Source: an uncultured SAR86 cluster bacterium (lineage in GTDB: Bacteria; Pseudomonadota; Gammaproteobacteria; Magnimaribacterales; Magnimaribacteraceae). Taken from it: a DNA stretch of 64,000 nt. The stretch spans positions 1 to 64,000 of the forward strand of contig CACBBD010000007.1 of assembly GCA_902537425.1 (NCBI GenBank), written 5' to 3'. This document shows positions 29,765 to 38,250 of the stretch, piece by piece (the stretch's first letter is position 1; each line of letters starts with the position of its first letter). The notes below the pieces were generated by a model. That model ran no database searches. It saw nothing but the letters and a program-made list of their open reading frames with translations, and was not told where the DNA came from. The translations under genes and the position numbers were made by a program.

Positions 29765-30417
29765 AAATTGAACTCTTCGCATTCGACCTAGATGGAACTC
29801 TTCTCGATACTGCACCTGATTTTCTTCATGCGGTAAATTTACTCAGAAAAAAGTATAAGTTTGGTGAAGCAGATTTTGAGCAAGTTCGATCAAGGGTTTC
29901 ACAAGGAGCGGCAAGCCTTGCTGCATATGCACTTAACCTAGAAGGCAAGCCAAATCAGATAATTGAATCTCATAGAAAAGAGTTACTAGATATATATGAA
30001 GATTGCTGCCTGACAAATACCAAAATGTTTGATGGGGTTGAAGAAGTATTAAATGAACTTAATGAAAAAAAAATTAAGTGGGGAATAATTACTAATAAAC
30101 CGAGAAGATTCGCTGAAGGTATTGTGGAAAATAAATTAGGTAAGCTCAAACCTCCTTTTTTAATATGCCCTGATGACGTAGGTGCCCGAAAACCTGAACC
30201 AGATGGACTTCTTCATGCCCTGACATTATCAGTTTCAAAACCAGAAAATAGTATCTACATTGGTGATCATCAAATAGATATTAAAGCGGGTGAAAGAGCT
30301 AATATGCTCACCGGTGCAGCAGCTTATGGATATATTCCTCTCAATGATAATGTCAAAGAATGGAAAGCAGATCATATATTCGATAAAGCAAATGAAATAA
30401 TTACATTAGTCAGATAA
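29761..30417 (+). CDS. HAD-IA phosphatase (Gph family; MupP candidate by synteny)
   Basis: FAFDLDGTLLDTAPDF; KWGIITNKP; YIGDHQIDIKAG; TTG start overlapping ubiG stop; lies between ubiG and yciK. Confidence 0.88.
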   Translation: MKIELFAFDLDGTLLDTAPDFLHAVNLLRKKYKFGEADFEQVRSRVSQGAASLAAYALNLEGKPNQIIESHRKELLDIYEDCCLTNTKMFDGVEEVLNELNEKKIKWGIITNKPRRFAEGIVENKLGKLKPPFLICPDDVGARKPEPDGLLHALTLSVSKPENSIYIGDHQIDIKAGERANMLTGAAAYGYIPLNDNVKEWKADHIFDKANEIITLVR

Positions 30418-31175
30418 TGAAAATGGAATTCGAAAAACTCAATTATCCTTCTAATCTTTTAGAAGGTAAGACTATCGTTATCTCTGGAGCAGGTTCAGGT
30501 ATAGGTAGACAAATAGCGAGGACTTACGCAGAGTTTGGTGCAGATTTAATTCTTCTAAGTAAGAGCATTGAGAAACTAGAATCAATTTATGAAGAAATAA
30601 ATCAAATTACTTCTAGCAGTGTGATCATCCAGCCTATAGATTACAAAACTGCTGATGAAAAAAATTATCGAGAAATTGTCGAAGCAATTAAAGAGGAATA
30701 TTCTCGTATCGATGGACTGGTCAATAATGCAGGGATACTCGGTGAAAAAAAACCTCTTGAGCAATATAGTTACTCGGTATGGAAAGATGTTCTAAAAGTC
30801 AATCTTGATGCAAGCTTTTTGTTAACAAAAAATTTGATTCCTCTTTTGAGAGAATCTAGCAGTAGCTCGATAATTTTCACGTCATCTGGAGTTGGGAGAA
30901 AAGGAAGAGCTTACTGGGGAGCTTACTCGATTAGTAAATTTGCAACTGAAGCAATGATGCAAATACTATTTGATGAACTCCAGAACACCACATTAATTAG
31001 AGTTAACTGCATAAATCCTGGAGCTGTCAGAACTAAAATGAGAGAGTCGGCATACCCTGCAGAAAATCCAGAGAATAATCCATCTGCTATTGAGATAATG
31101 AATCCTTATCTATATTTGATGAGTGATCTGAGCAAAGATATTAGCGGTCAATCGATTGACGCTCAAGCGCATTAA
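30417..31175 (+). CDS. yciK: YciK-family short-chain dehydrogenase
   Basis: ISGAGSGIGRQIARTYAEFGA; YSISKFATEAMMQ; downstream of ubiG and HAD phosphatase. Confidence 0.88.
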   Translation: MKMEFEKLNYPSNLLEGKTIVISGAGSGIGRQIARTYAEFGADLILLSKSIEKLESIYEEINQITSSSVIIQPIDYKTADEKNYREIVEAIKEEYSRIDGLVNNAGILGEKKPLEQYSYSVWKDVLKVNLDASFLLTKNLIPLLRESSSSSIIFTSSGVGRKGRAYWGAYSISKFATEAMMQILFDELQNTTLIRVNCINPGAVRTKMRESAYPAENPENNPSAIEIMNPYLYLMSDLSKDISGQSIDAQAH

Positions 31176-31878
31176 TCTCACTTTTTGTGAGTTCCTTAAA
31201 AGCACCTTGCTTTAGAGTAGCAGGTAAAAAAAGGTTACCATAGCGCACTCTTTTGAGACGCGAAATTTCTAAACCTTGACTCTCCCACAGTCTTCTGACC
31301 TCTCTAGAACGACCCTCCATGATAACCATTGCAAACCATTGATTTGTTTTTCCTTTCCTTCCTGCCTGAACATCAGAAAATTTTGCAAAACCATCTTTTA
31401 ATTCGACTCCCTTAATAAGATTATTCACTATTTTTTCACTCACATGACCATGTACTCTAGCGACATATTCTCTCTCGATGTTAGAGGAAGGATGCATTAA
31501 ATTATTTGCGAAAGAACCATCGTTAGTGAATAGAATTAATCCAGAAGTATTAATATCTAACCTGCCAACGGAAACCCATCTGCCTGATCTCAATTTAGGA
31601 AGAGAATCGAAAATAGTTTTCTTATGGTCAGGATCATTACGAGAGGATATTTCTCCTACCTTCTTGTTATATATTAGAACCCTTCTTTTAGTAGGATCTT
31701 TCTTTAAAAGCTTTATCGTCCTGCCTTCGACCTCAAATGTATCTTTTTCTGATACCAGCTGACCAATGATGGCCAACTGACCATTTACCAAAACCTTTTT
31801 TTGCCTTATTAGTGATTCTATTCCTCTTCTAGATCCAATACCATGATCTGCGAGGATCTTGTGGATCCTGATCTTCAA
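31141..31878 (-). CDS. rluB: 23S rRNA pseudouridine synthase (RluB-type)
   Basis: S4 domain IRIHKILADHGIGSRRGIESLIRQKKVLVNGQ; VGRLDINTSGLILFTNDG. Confidence 0.92.
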   Translation of the reverse strand: MKIRIHKILADHGIGSRRGIESLIRQKKVLVNGQLAIIGQLVSEKDTFEVEGRTIKLLKKDPTKRRVLIYNKKVGEISSRNDPDHKKTIFDSLPKLRSGRWVSVGRLDINTSGLILFTNDGSFANNLMHPSSNIEREYVARVHGHVSEKIVNNLIKGVELKDGFAKFSDVQAGRKGKTNQWFAMVIMEGRSREVRRLWESQGLEISRLKRVRYGNLFLPATLKQGAFKELTKSEINALERQSIDR

Positions 31879-31881
31879 TAT

Positions 31882-32472
31882 TTAATTCAAAGATTTTGAG
31901 CTACTAATAGACTCATCAGGTTCATCTATCGGTAGTTCGTGCTCAATTGATGTTAGGTCAGGCAAGGAAGGGAGTTCTGGAAGCTCTCTAAGATGTTGTA
32001 ATCCAAAATAATCTAGAAATTCTTTGGTAGTTGAATATAAAGAAGGTCTGCCGGGCACATCTCTTTGACCAACGATCTTTACCCAGCCTCTTTCCATAAG
32101 CCCTCTAATTAATTGAGTTCCAACAGATACTCCTCTTATTTCCTCTATTTCCCCCCTAGTTATAGGTTGCTTATACGCAATAAGAGAAAGAGTTTCCAAA
32201 GTAGCCTTGGAAAATTTCTGAGGTTTTTCTTCCCAAAGTTTCGCAATGTATTGAGATAGAGACTGTTTTACCTGCAAACGATATCCACTTGCTATCTTCT
32301 TCAGTTCAATGCCTCGAGATTGGCAGTCCTGATCTATTTGATTCAGGGCTTTTCTAATCTCATCTTTAGAAGGCTTAGGATCCTCAAAAACTTTAACGAT
32401 ATCGTCAATGCTTATTGGTCTTGATGCTGATAAAAGCAATGCTTCAAGAATTTCACTTAATTTCCTCTCCAT
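31882..32472 (-). CDS. scpB: Segregation and condensation protein B
   Basis: LSEILEALLLSASRPISIDDI...GYRLQVK...LSLIAYKQPITRGEIEEIRGV. Confidence 0.94.
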   Translation of the reverse strand: MERKLSEILEALLLSASRPISIDDIVKVFEDPKPSKDEIRKALNQIDQDCQSRGIELKKIASGYRLQVKQSLSQYIAKLWEEKPQKFSKATLETLSLIAYKQPITRGEIEEIRGVSVGTQLIRGLMERGWVKIVGQRDVPGRPSLYSTTKEFLDYFGLQHLRELPELPSLPDLTSIEHELPIDEPDESISSSKSLN

Positions 32473-33311
32473 TAATGTACCTCTTCAATTCCTTTAATAT
32501 GTATAGGACCAAACTCCTCTGATTGCACAATCTCAATTAATGAGTCTTTCAGAAGCTCTAAGATTGCTAAGAATGTTACCACCACGCCTATCTTGCCTTC
32601 TTTAGGTTTGAATAAAGAAGTAAACTCTATGAAAGATTCAGTTCTCATTCTTTCTAATATTTGGGTCATTCTTTCTCTAGTTGAGAGTTCTTCGAAATTA
32701 ATTAAATGAGCATGAGATTGTTCGGCTCTTCTTAGAACTTCAGCAAGTGCAATCGTTAACTCTTCTAGAGGTACGTCTATGAGAGGTGCTTGGGTAGTAA
32801 ATTCTGGTAATTTTGCATTAGCTGCAAAAATTTCTCTGTCTATTCTGGGAATTTTATCTATTCGTTCTGCAGCCTCTTTGTACCTTTGATACTCTTGAAG
32901 TCGTTTAATTAAGTCAGCTCTTGGATCCTCTTCTTCTGTTTGCTCTTCAGGTCTAGGCAGCAACATTCTAGATTTTAATTCAGCCAAATAAGCAGCCATT
33001 ACTAGGTAATCTCCTGCCAATTCAACCTGCATTGCATCCATCAATTCTATGTAAGATGTATATTGTTCAGTTATCTTAGCTACGTTTATATCTAAAATAT
33101 CCAGGTTCTGTTTCTTTATGAGGTATAAAAGAAAATCTAAAGGGCCTGCAAAACTGTCTAATAGAATCTCAAGGGCATTGGGGGGGACATATAAATCATC
33201 AGGGAGGCTAGTTTCTTTGCCTTTTACAGTCGCTAAGAAGAGTTCCTCTTGACGGGGATGAGCTCGTTTTTCCTCTTTTTTTAGAGGATTTAAGGTCTTT
33301 GTATCAACCAT
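32472..33311 (-). CDS. scpA: Segregation and condensation protein A
   Basis: FAGPLDFLLYLIKKQNLDILDINVAKITEQY...YLVMAAYLAELKSRMLLP. ATG at 33311 preferred over the TTG at 33320 in the ORF track. Confidence 0.94.
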   Translation of the reverse strand: MVDTKTLNPLKKEEKRAHPRQEELFLATVKGKETSLPDDLYVPPNALEILLDSFAGPLDFLLYLIKKQNLDILDINVAKITEQYTSYIELMDAMQVELAGDYLVMAAYLAELKSRMLLPRPEEQTEEEDPRADLIKRLQEYQRYKEAAERIDKIPRIDREIFAANAKLPEFTTQAPLIDVPLEELTIALAEVLRRAEQSHAHLINFEELSTRERMTQILERMRTESFIEFTSLFKPKEGKIGVVVTFLAILELLKDSLIEIVQSEEFGPIHIKGIEEVH

Positions 33312-33316
33312 TTTTT

Positions 33317-33334
33317 CCAATACTTATGTATTGG
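33317..33334. promoter_or_regulatory. 18-bp inverted repeat CCAATAC-TTAT-GTATTGG just upstream of scpA, immediately after a TATAAT-like -10 on the minus strand
   Basis: Perfect 7-bp arms; minus strand reads ...GGCTATAATATAGGACCAATACATAAGTATTGGAAAAAATG(scpA). Confidence 0.5.
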
Positions 33335-33376
33335 TCCTATATTATAGCCACTTATCTGCCTTTGAGGAAATAAGCC

Positions 33377-35008
33377 TTATTTTAAAAACTTATTAGTAAT
33401 GGGATATCTTCTGTCCTTTCCAAAACCTCTTGAAGTTATCTTTACTCCAAGCGGTGCCTGCCGTCTTTTGTATTCACTAAAATCAATTAATCTTATTACT
33501 CTATTTAAAATACTACTTTCAATTCCTGACTCTTCTATTTCTTTTTTACTTTTATCTTGTTCAACGTAAAGCTCTATTATTTTATCTAGAGTGTCATAAT
33601 CTGGAAGACTATCACTATCTTTTTGATCTGCTGCAAGTTCGGCACTAGGTGGCCTCTCAATAATTCTTTCAGGTATAACATTAGAAATTGTATTTCTATA
33701 TCTCGCGAGTTCATAAACTAAAGTTTTGGGCACATCTTTCAAAACCCCAAAACCTCCTGCAGTATCTCCGTAGAGAGTAGAATATCCAACAGCTGTTTCA
33801 CTTTTGTTGCCTGTAGTTAGGACTATTTCCCCGGATTTGTTTGATAAGGCCATTAAGATGACCCCCCTGCACCTTGATTGAAGATTTTCTTCAGTAATAT
33901 CAGGTTCAAGACCTTTGAATTCGCATTCAAGGCTACTTTGAAAAGAATCATATATTTCTCCTATAGGAATAATAGAATGTTTTATGCCTAAGTTTTCTGC
34001 TAGTTTATTTGCATCTTCAACACTCATGTCGGAAGTAAACTTGAAAGGCATCATAAAGCTTCTTACATTTTCAGATCCAATTGCATCTGCTGCTATGACT
34101 GCAGTTAAAGCGGAATCTATACCTCCAGAAGAGCCTATCAATACTCCAGGAAATTTATTTTTATTAATATAATCCTTCGCCCCTAAAACCAAAGCTTTAT
34201 AAACCTCTTCAAGCTCTGAATCCTCAGGTATTACTTCGTTTTTATCACTCAATATATTCCCATCATGTTGGGATAAAAAACTTACTACTGCTTGATCTGT
34301 TTCAAATTTGGCAAGTTGCAATACTTGCTTGCCTGTGCTGTCCATTGCCATAGAAGTGCCATCAAATACCAATTCATCCTGTCCTCCTACTTGGTTAGCA
34401 TAAACGATGGGTATTGAGAATTTGGATGCATGACCTGAAATTAAATTCTTTCTTTCTTGTATTTTATTTAGATGAAATGGAGAAGCATTGATGTTTAAGA
34501 CTAAGTTAGCTCCTTTCTCATGTAATTGCGTTATTACCTTTTGATGCCATATATCTTCACATACAGAAAGACCTACTCTGAAACCATTTACCTCAAAGAT
34601 TGCTGGACTATCACCTGGTTCAAAATATCTTTTTTCGTCAAATACCTCATAATTTGGTAATTCTTGTTTTTTACATTCGGTAATAATCGAATTATTTCTG
34701 AGCACACCGGCACAATTAAAAATTGATTCTCCTTCTCTCTTTGGATAACCAATTACAACGAAACTTTCAGGTCTAAAATTACTAAGCTCAGTAATTGCTT
34801 CATAAGCTTGATCAAGTAAATCCTCTCTTAGAATAAGATCTTCGGGGGGATAGCCAGTTATAAACATCTCCGTTAGCAAGAATATATCTGGAGAGGATTC
34901 TTTTGAGAGTTTAGAAATAGAGTTTTTTGCCAGCTCTAAGTTTCCAACTATATCTCCGACTATAGGATTTTCTTGAATAATGCCTACAGAAATTTTCTTG
35001 GATACCAT
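33377..35008 (-). CDS. nadE: Glutamine-dependent NAD+ synthetase (nitrilase domain + NadE)
   Basis: N-term C-N hydrolase (LSVCEDIWH); LIGSSGGIDSALTAVIAADAIG; TTGNKSETAVGYSTLYGD. Confidence 0.95.
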   Translation of the reverse strand: MVSKKISVGIIQENPIVGDIVGNLELAKNSISKLSKESSPDIFLLTEMFITGYPPEDLILREDLLDQAYEAITELSNFRPESFVVIGYPKREGESIFNCAGVLRNNSIITECKKQELPNYEVFDEKRYFEPGDSPAIFEVNGFRVGLSVCEDIWHQKVITQLHEKGANLVLNINASPFHLNKIQERKNLISGHASKFSIPIVYANQVGGQDELVFDGTSMAMDSTGKQVLQLAKFETDQAVVSFLSQHDGNILSDKNEVIPEDSELEEVYKALVLGAKDYINKNKFPGVLIGSSGGIDSALTAVIAADAIGSENVRSFMMPFKFTSDMSVEDANKLAENLGIKHSIIPIGEIYDSFQSSLECEFKGLEPDITEENLQSRCRGVILMALSNKSGEIVLTTGNKSETAVGYSTLYGDTAGGFGVLKDVPKTLVYELARYRNTISNVIPERIIERPPSAELAADQKDSDSLPDYDTLDKIIELYVEQDKSKKEIEESGIESSILNRVIRLIDFSEYKRRQAPLGVKITSRGFGKDRRYPITNKFLK

Positions 35009-35142
35009 TTTTTCTAAATTTTTAGTTAATTTTCAAGTTATTTTTATGCAGATAAAGCATCTAGTTGGTTAATATCTTAACACTTTCGTGCTTTATTCTG
35101 ACCACAATATATGTAGAATGCACCTCCGATTAAATTTTAAGC

Positions 35143-36192
35143 ATGCATAAGACAAGTGATTTAAGAATCTCAGGAAGGCAGGAAGTAATTTCTGCCAGCA
35201 CCTTATTGGGTCAACAACCAATTTCAGAAACATCCTCCCAAACAGTTTTTAATTCAAGAAAAGAATTTTCTGAAATACTCAGTAAAAAAGATAAAAGATT
35301 GGCAGTCGTTGTTGGGCCATGTTCTATCCATGATACTGAGTCGGCTATAGAATATGCAAACCTTTTACTCAAGGAAAAGAAAGCTCTAGAAAAAGAACTT
35401 CTTATTGTTATGAGAGTATATTTCGAAAAACCAAGAACAACAGTTGGATGGAAAGGCCTTATTAATGATCCAGATCTGGATAATTCTTTCAATATTGATA
35501 AAGGTTTATCGGTATCAAGGCAACTTTTAAGAGATATAAATGATTTAGGTATGCCTGCTGGAACAGAATTTTTAGATGTTATAACGCCACAATATATAGC
35601 TGATTTAATTTCCTGGGGAGCCATAGGAGCTAGAACTACGGAGAGTCAAATCCATAGGGAACTTGCCTCTGGTTCTTCATGTCCCATTGGCTTTAAAAAC
35701 GCGACAAACGGAGGTATTCAAGTTGCTGCTGATGCCATAGGATCTGCCCTACATCCTCACAAATTTCTGTCCGTCACAAAAGAAGGAAAAGCAGCGATAT
35801 TTTCTTCTTCTGGGAACAAAGACTGTCACGTAATTCTTAGAGGCGGAAAAAACCCGAACTATGAAAAAGAGTTTATAGATCAAACTTCTGAGATTCTAAA
35901 ATCAAACTCTCTTGAAGATTCAATCATGGTTGATATGAGTCATGGAAACAGCAGTAAACAACACAAAAAACAGATAGATGTATGCGATAACATTGCCTCT
36001 CAAATTAAGTCAGGTGAGACGAGAATTACTGGAGTCATGATAGAGAGCAATATAGAGGAAGGAAATCAAAAGGCCGATGATCTAGATAACCTCACATATG
36101 GAAAAAGTATTACTGATGCATGTATCAACTGGCAAGATACTAAAGATTGTCTTCACAAATTAGCCGACTCAGTAAGAATTAGAAATAACTGA
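35143..36192 (+). CDS. 3-deoxy-7-phosphoheptulonate synthase (AroFGH class I)
   Basis: VVVGPCSIHDTESAIEYANLL; MRVYFEKPRTTVGWKGLINDPDLD; GARTTESQIHRELASG; VDMSHGNSSKQH. Confidence 0.96.
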   Translation: MHKTSDLRISGRQEVISASTLLGQQPISETSSQTVFNSRKEFSEILSKKDKRLAVVVGPCSIHDTESAIEYANLLLKEKKALEKELLIVMRVYFEKPRTTVGWKGLINDPDLDNSFNIDKGLSVSRQLLRDINDLGMPAGTEFLDVITPQYIADLISWGAIGARTTESQIHRELASGSSCPIGFKNATNGGIQVAADAIGSALHPHKFLSVTKEGKAAIFSSSGNKDCHVILRGGKNPNYEKEFIDQTSEILKSNSLEDSIMVDMSHGNSSKQHKKQIDVCDNIASQIKSGETRITGVMIESNIEEGNQKADDLDNLTYGKSITDACINWQDTKDCLHKLADSVRIRNN

Positions 36193-36246
36193 CTTATTGT
36201 CCTTGTTAAGATCTAGATGATAAATTAATCTAGTGCTTTGTAATTC

Positions 36247-37293
36247 ATGACTTCAAAGATAACCTTCTATAAAGAAATTGCCAACACAATAGGCTTGGAA
36301 GAAGCCGTCTTACTCGAGCATTTAAAACAAGAAGAGAGCCTTCATGGTCAAGTTTCTATGCAACAAATTTGTTCAGATATTTCATTTTGGTCAAATGAAA
36401 AAATCTTTGAAGTCCTTACTCAACTTATTAAAACCGGTCTTATCAACGAGACGATCGTTAATGGAGTGCCTCATTTTTCATCAAAAAAACATAATAAAAA
36501 AATATTAATTAACAAAAGAGATAACTGGGTACCTGATAAAGATGTCATAGATCAAATTAATGAGTATGGCATTCCAGAAGATTTTGCAAATCTCCAGATT
36601 GACGATTTCAAAAAACTTAATCAGGAGCGCAATGAGAAGGACATTAACTGGGGTATCAAATTTCTACGATTTGTTATCAAAAAATGGCGTCATAAGGAAG
36701 TCGAAGATAACAAAAAAATGAAAACTAAGCCCATCGATAAAAATTGGGTTCCGGATATGGATGCTAAGGAAATACTCATAAATTCAGGGATAAATGAAGA
36801 TTTCATTGATAACGAGGTTGCTGAATTTGTACTGTATTGGACAGAACGTAAGGAAGAATCTGATATTTGGAATAGCAAATTTATTGCACATGTACGAAGG
36901 CAATGGGGAAGATTTAAAAATATTAAAGAAAATGACAATTCACCATCAGTCATGACTTCAGATTGGAACCCTAATTCAGATTTCTTTGATATTCTTGAGA
37001 TGACAGATATACCAAAAGAATTTGCAGAAAATGCAAAGCTAGAGTTCATAATGTACTGGAAGGAATCAGGACAATCTTTAAACTCTTGGAATAGTAAATT
37101 TCTTCAGCACGTTAAATTTCAGTGGGAAAGAGCAAATAAGGGTCAAACACCTCAATTATCCAAACAAATCGATAAGAGGATCGAATCTAGTTGGGAGATA
37201 CAAGATAGCAGCTCCGCAAAACCTTCAAAAAAGTTAGATGCTGAAACACTTCAGGAAAACTTTAAAAAACTTAAAGAAAAGCACCAAATCTAG
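36247..37293 (+). CDS. Protein with N-terminal winged-helix-like region and three tandem DnaT-like ssDNA-binding repeats
   Basis: Repeats: NWVPDKDVIDQINEYGIPEDF...WGIKFLRFVIKKW; NWVPDMDAKEILINSGINEDF..EFVLYW..WNSKFIAHVRRQW; DWNPNSDFFDILEMTDIPKEF..EFIMYW..WNSKFLQHVKFQW. Confidence 0.75.
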   Translation: MTSKITFYKEIANTIGLEEAVLLEHLKQEESLHGQVSMQQICSDISFWSNEKIFEVLTQLIKTGLINETIVNGVPHFSSKKHNKKILINKRDNWVPDKDVIDQINEYGIPEDFANLQIDDFKKLNQERNEKDINWGIKFLRFVIKKWRHKEVEDNKKMKTKPIDKNWVPDMDAKEILINSGINEDFIDNEVAEFVLYWTERKEESDIWNSKFIAHVRRQWGRFKNIKENDNSPSVMTSDWNPNSDFFDILEMTDIPKEFAENAKLEFIMYWKESGQSLNSWNSKFLQHVKFQWERANKGQTPQLSKQIDKRIESSWEIQDSSSAKPSKKLDAETLQENFKKLKEKHQI

Positions 37294-37344
37294 TTTTACA
37301 TAAGGTATTTTAGTGTTATAGTTATGTATAACACCTAAAAACTT

Positions 37345-38250
37345 ATGAAAATCAAACAAACTTACAAGACCGCTTCTATCCTTGCATCCTTTTTAGTCAT
37401 ATGGATGATCTCTGGTAGCTTAGTACAAGAGGAGACTTTTGAAAAAAAAGACTCTTCTTTAGATACCTTATCTTCTGTGACTATTCTTAATAGCAAAGCT
37501 ACTAGTAAGTCTCAAATACTCAAATCAAGTGGATTTACTGAAGCTGATAAATTTGTACAAGTCAGGGCCGAAGTAAGCGGTAGAGTAATAGCTCGACCTG
37601 CACAACAAGGCGACTTTGTAAATGAAGGAGACTTAATCTGCCAACTTTATATTGCAGGCAGAGAAGCTTATCCTAAAATAGTTGCACCCTTTTCAGGGTA
37701 CCTTGAAAGCTTAAGAGTTGATGAGGGTGATTTTCTAAATACTGGAGCCGTTTGTGCTTCATTGATTGATCCTGATCCAATGCTAGTAGTTGCTGATATA
37801 GCAGAAAAAGATATTGCACAGATTCAATTAGGCTCAGAAGCAACAGCCAAATTAATTTCTGGCAGATTTATTAAGGGTCAAGTCACTTTTATAGCTTCGT
37901 CAGCAGACAAAAATACGAGAACATTCAGAGTCGAAATTAGTGTCGAAAACAATGATAGAAGCATTAGAGATGGTGTATCAGCAGAGATCTATATAAAAGG
38001 AAAAGAAGAGCCTGCCCATAAAATATCACCAGCTATATTATCTCTAAATGACCAAGGAAAACTTGGAGTAAGAACTGTTACCTCTGAAAATAAAGTTGAA
38101 TTTAAAGAAATTAAAATACTTGAAGACACAAACACAGGTATGTGGATTTCTGGTTTAGGTGAAGAAGCTAGGATCATTACTTTAGGTCAAGAATATGTCT
38201 TTCAAGGACAAACCGTAAATGTTAAGGAATCATTTTCTCCTGATGTATGA
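37345..38250 (+). CDS. RND efflux periplasmic adaptor (MFP family)
   Basis: Split lipoyl halves VQVRAEVSGRVIARPAQQGDFVNEGDLICQL / PKIVAPFSGYLESLRVDEGDFLNTGAVCASLID; immediately upstream of RND permease. Confidence 0.85.
   Translation: MKIKQTYKTASILASFLVIWMISGSLVQEETFEKKDSSLDTLSSVTILNSKATSKSQILKSSGFTEADKFVQVRAEVSGRVIARPAQQGDFVNEGDLICQLYIAGREAYPKIVAPFSGYLESLRVDEGDFLNTGAVCASLIDPDPMLVVADIAEKDIAQIQLGSEATAKLISGRFIKGQVTFIASSADKNTRTFRVEISVENNDRSIRDGVSAEIYIKGKEEPAHKISPAILSLNDQGKLGVRTVTSENKVEFKEIKILEDTNTGMWISGLGEEARIITLGQEYVFQGQTVNVKESFSPDV

Noticed and set aside
35211-35624. 137-aa ORF antisense to the DAHP synthase gene
   Set aside because: Complement of a well-conserved enzyme; composition looks like antisense read-through, no RBS or homology recognised.
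36212-36232. Inverted repeat CTAGAT-N9-ATCTAG after the DAHP synthase gene as a terminator
   Set aside because: Only a 6-bp AT-rich stem and no U-tract; too weak to call.
36690-37049. 119-aa ORF antisense to the DnaT-repeat gene
   Set aside because: Overlaps a better-supported CDS with repeat structure; Ser-rich antisense pattern.
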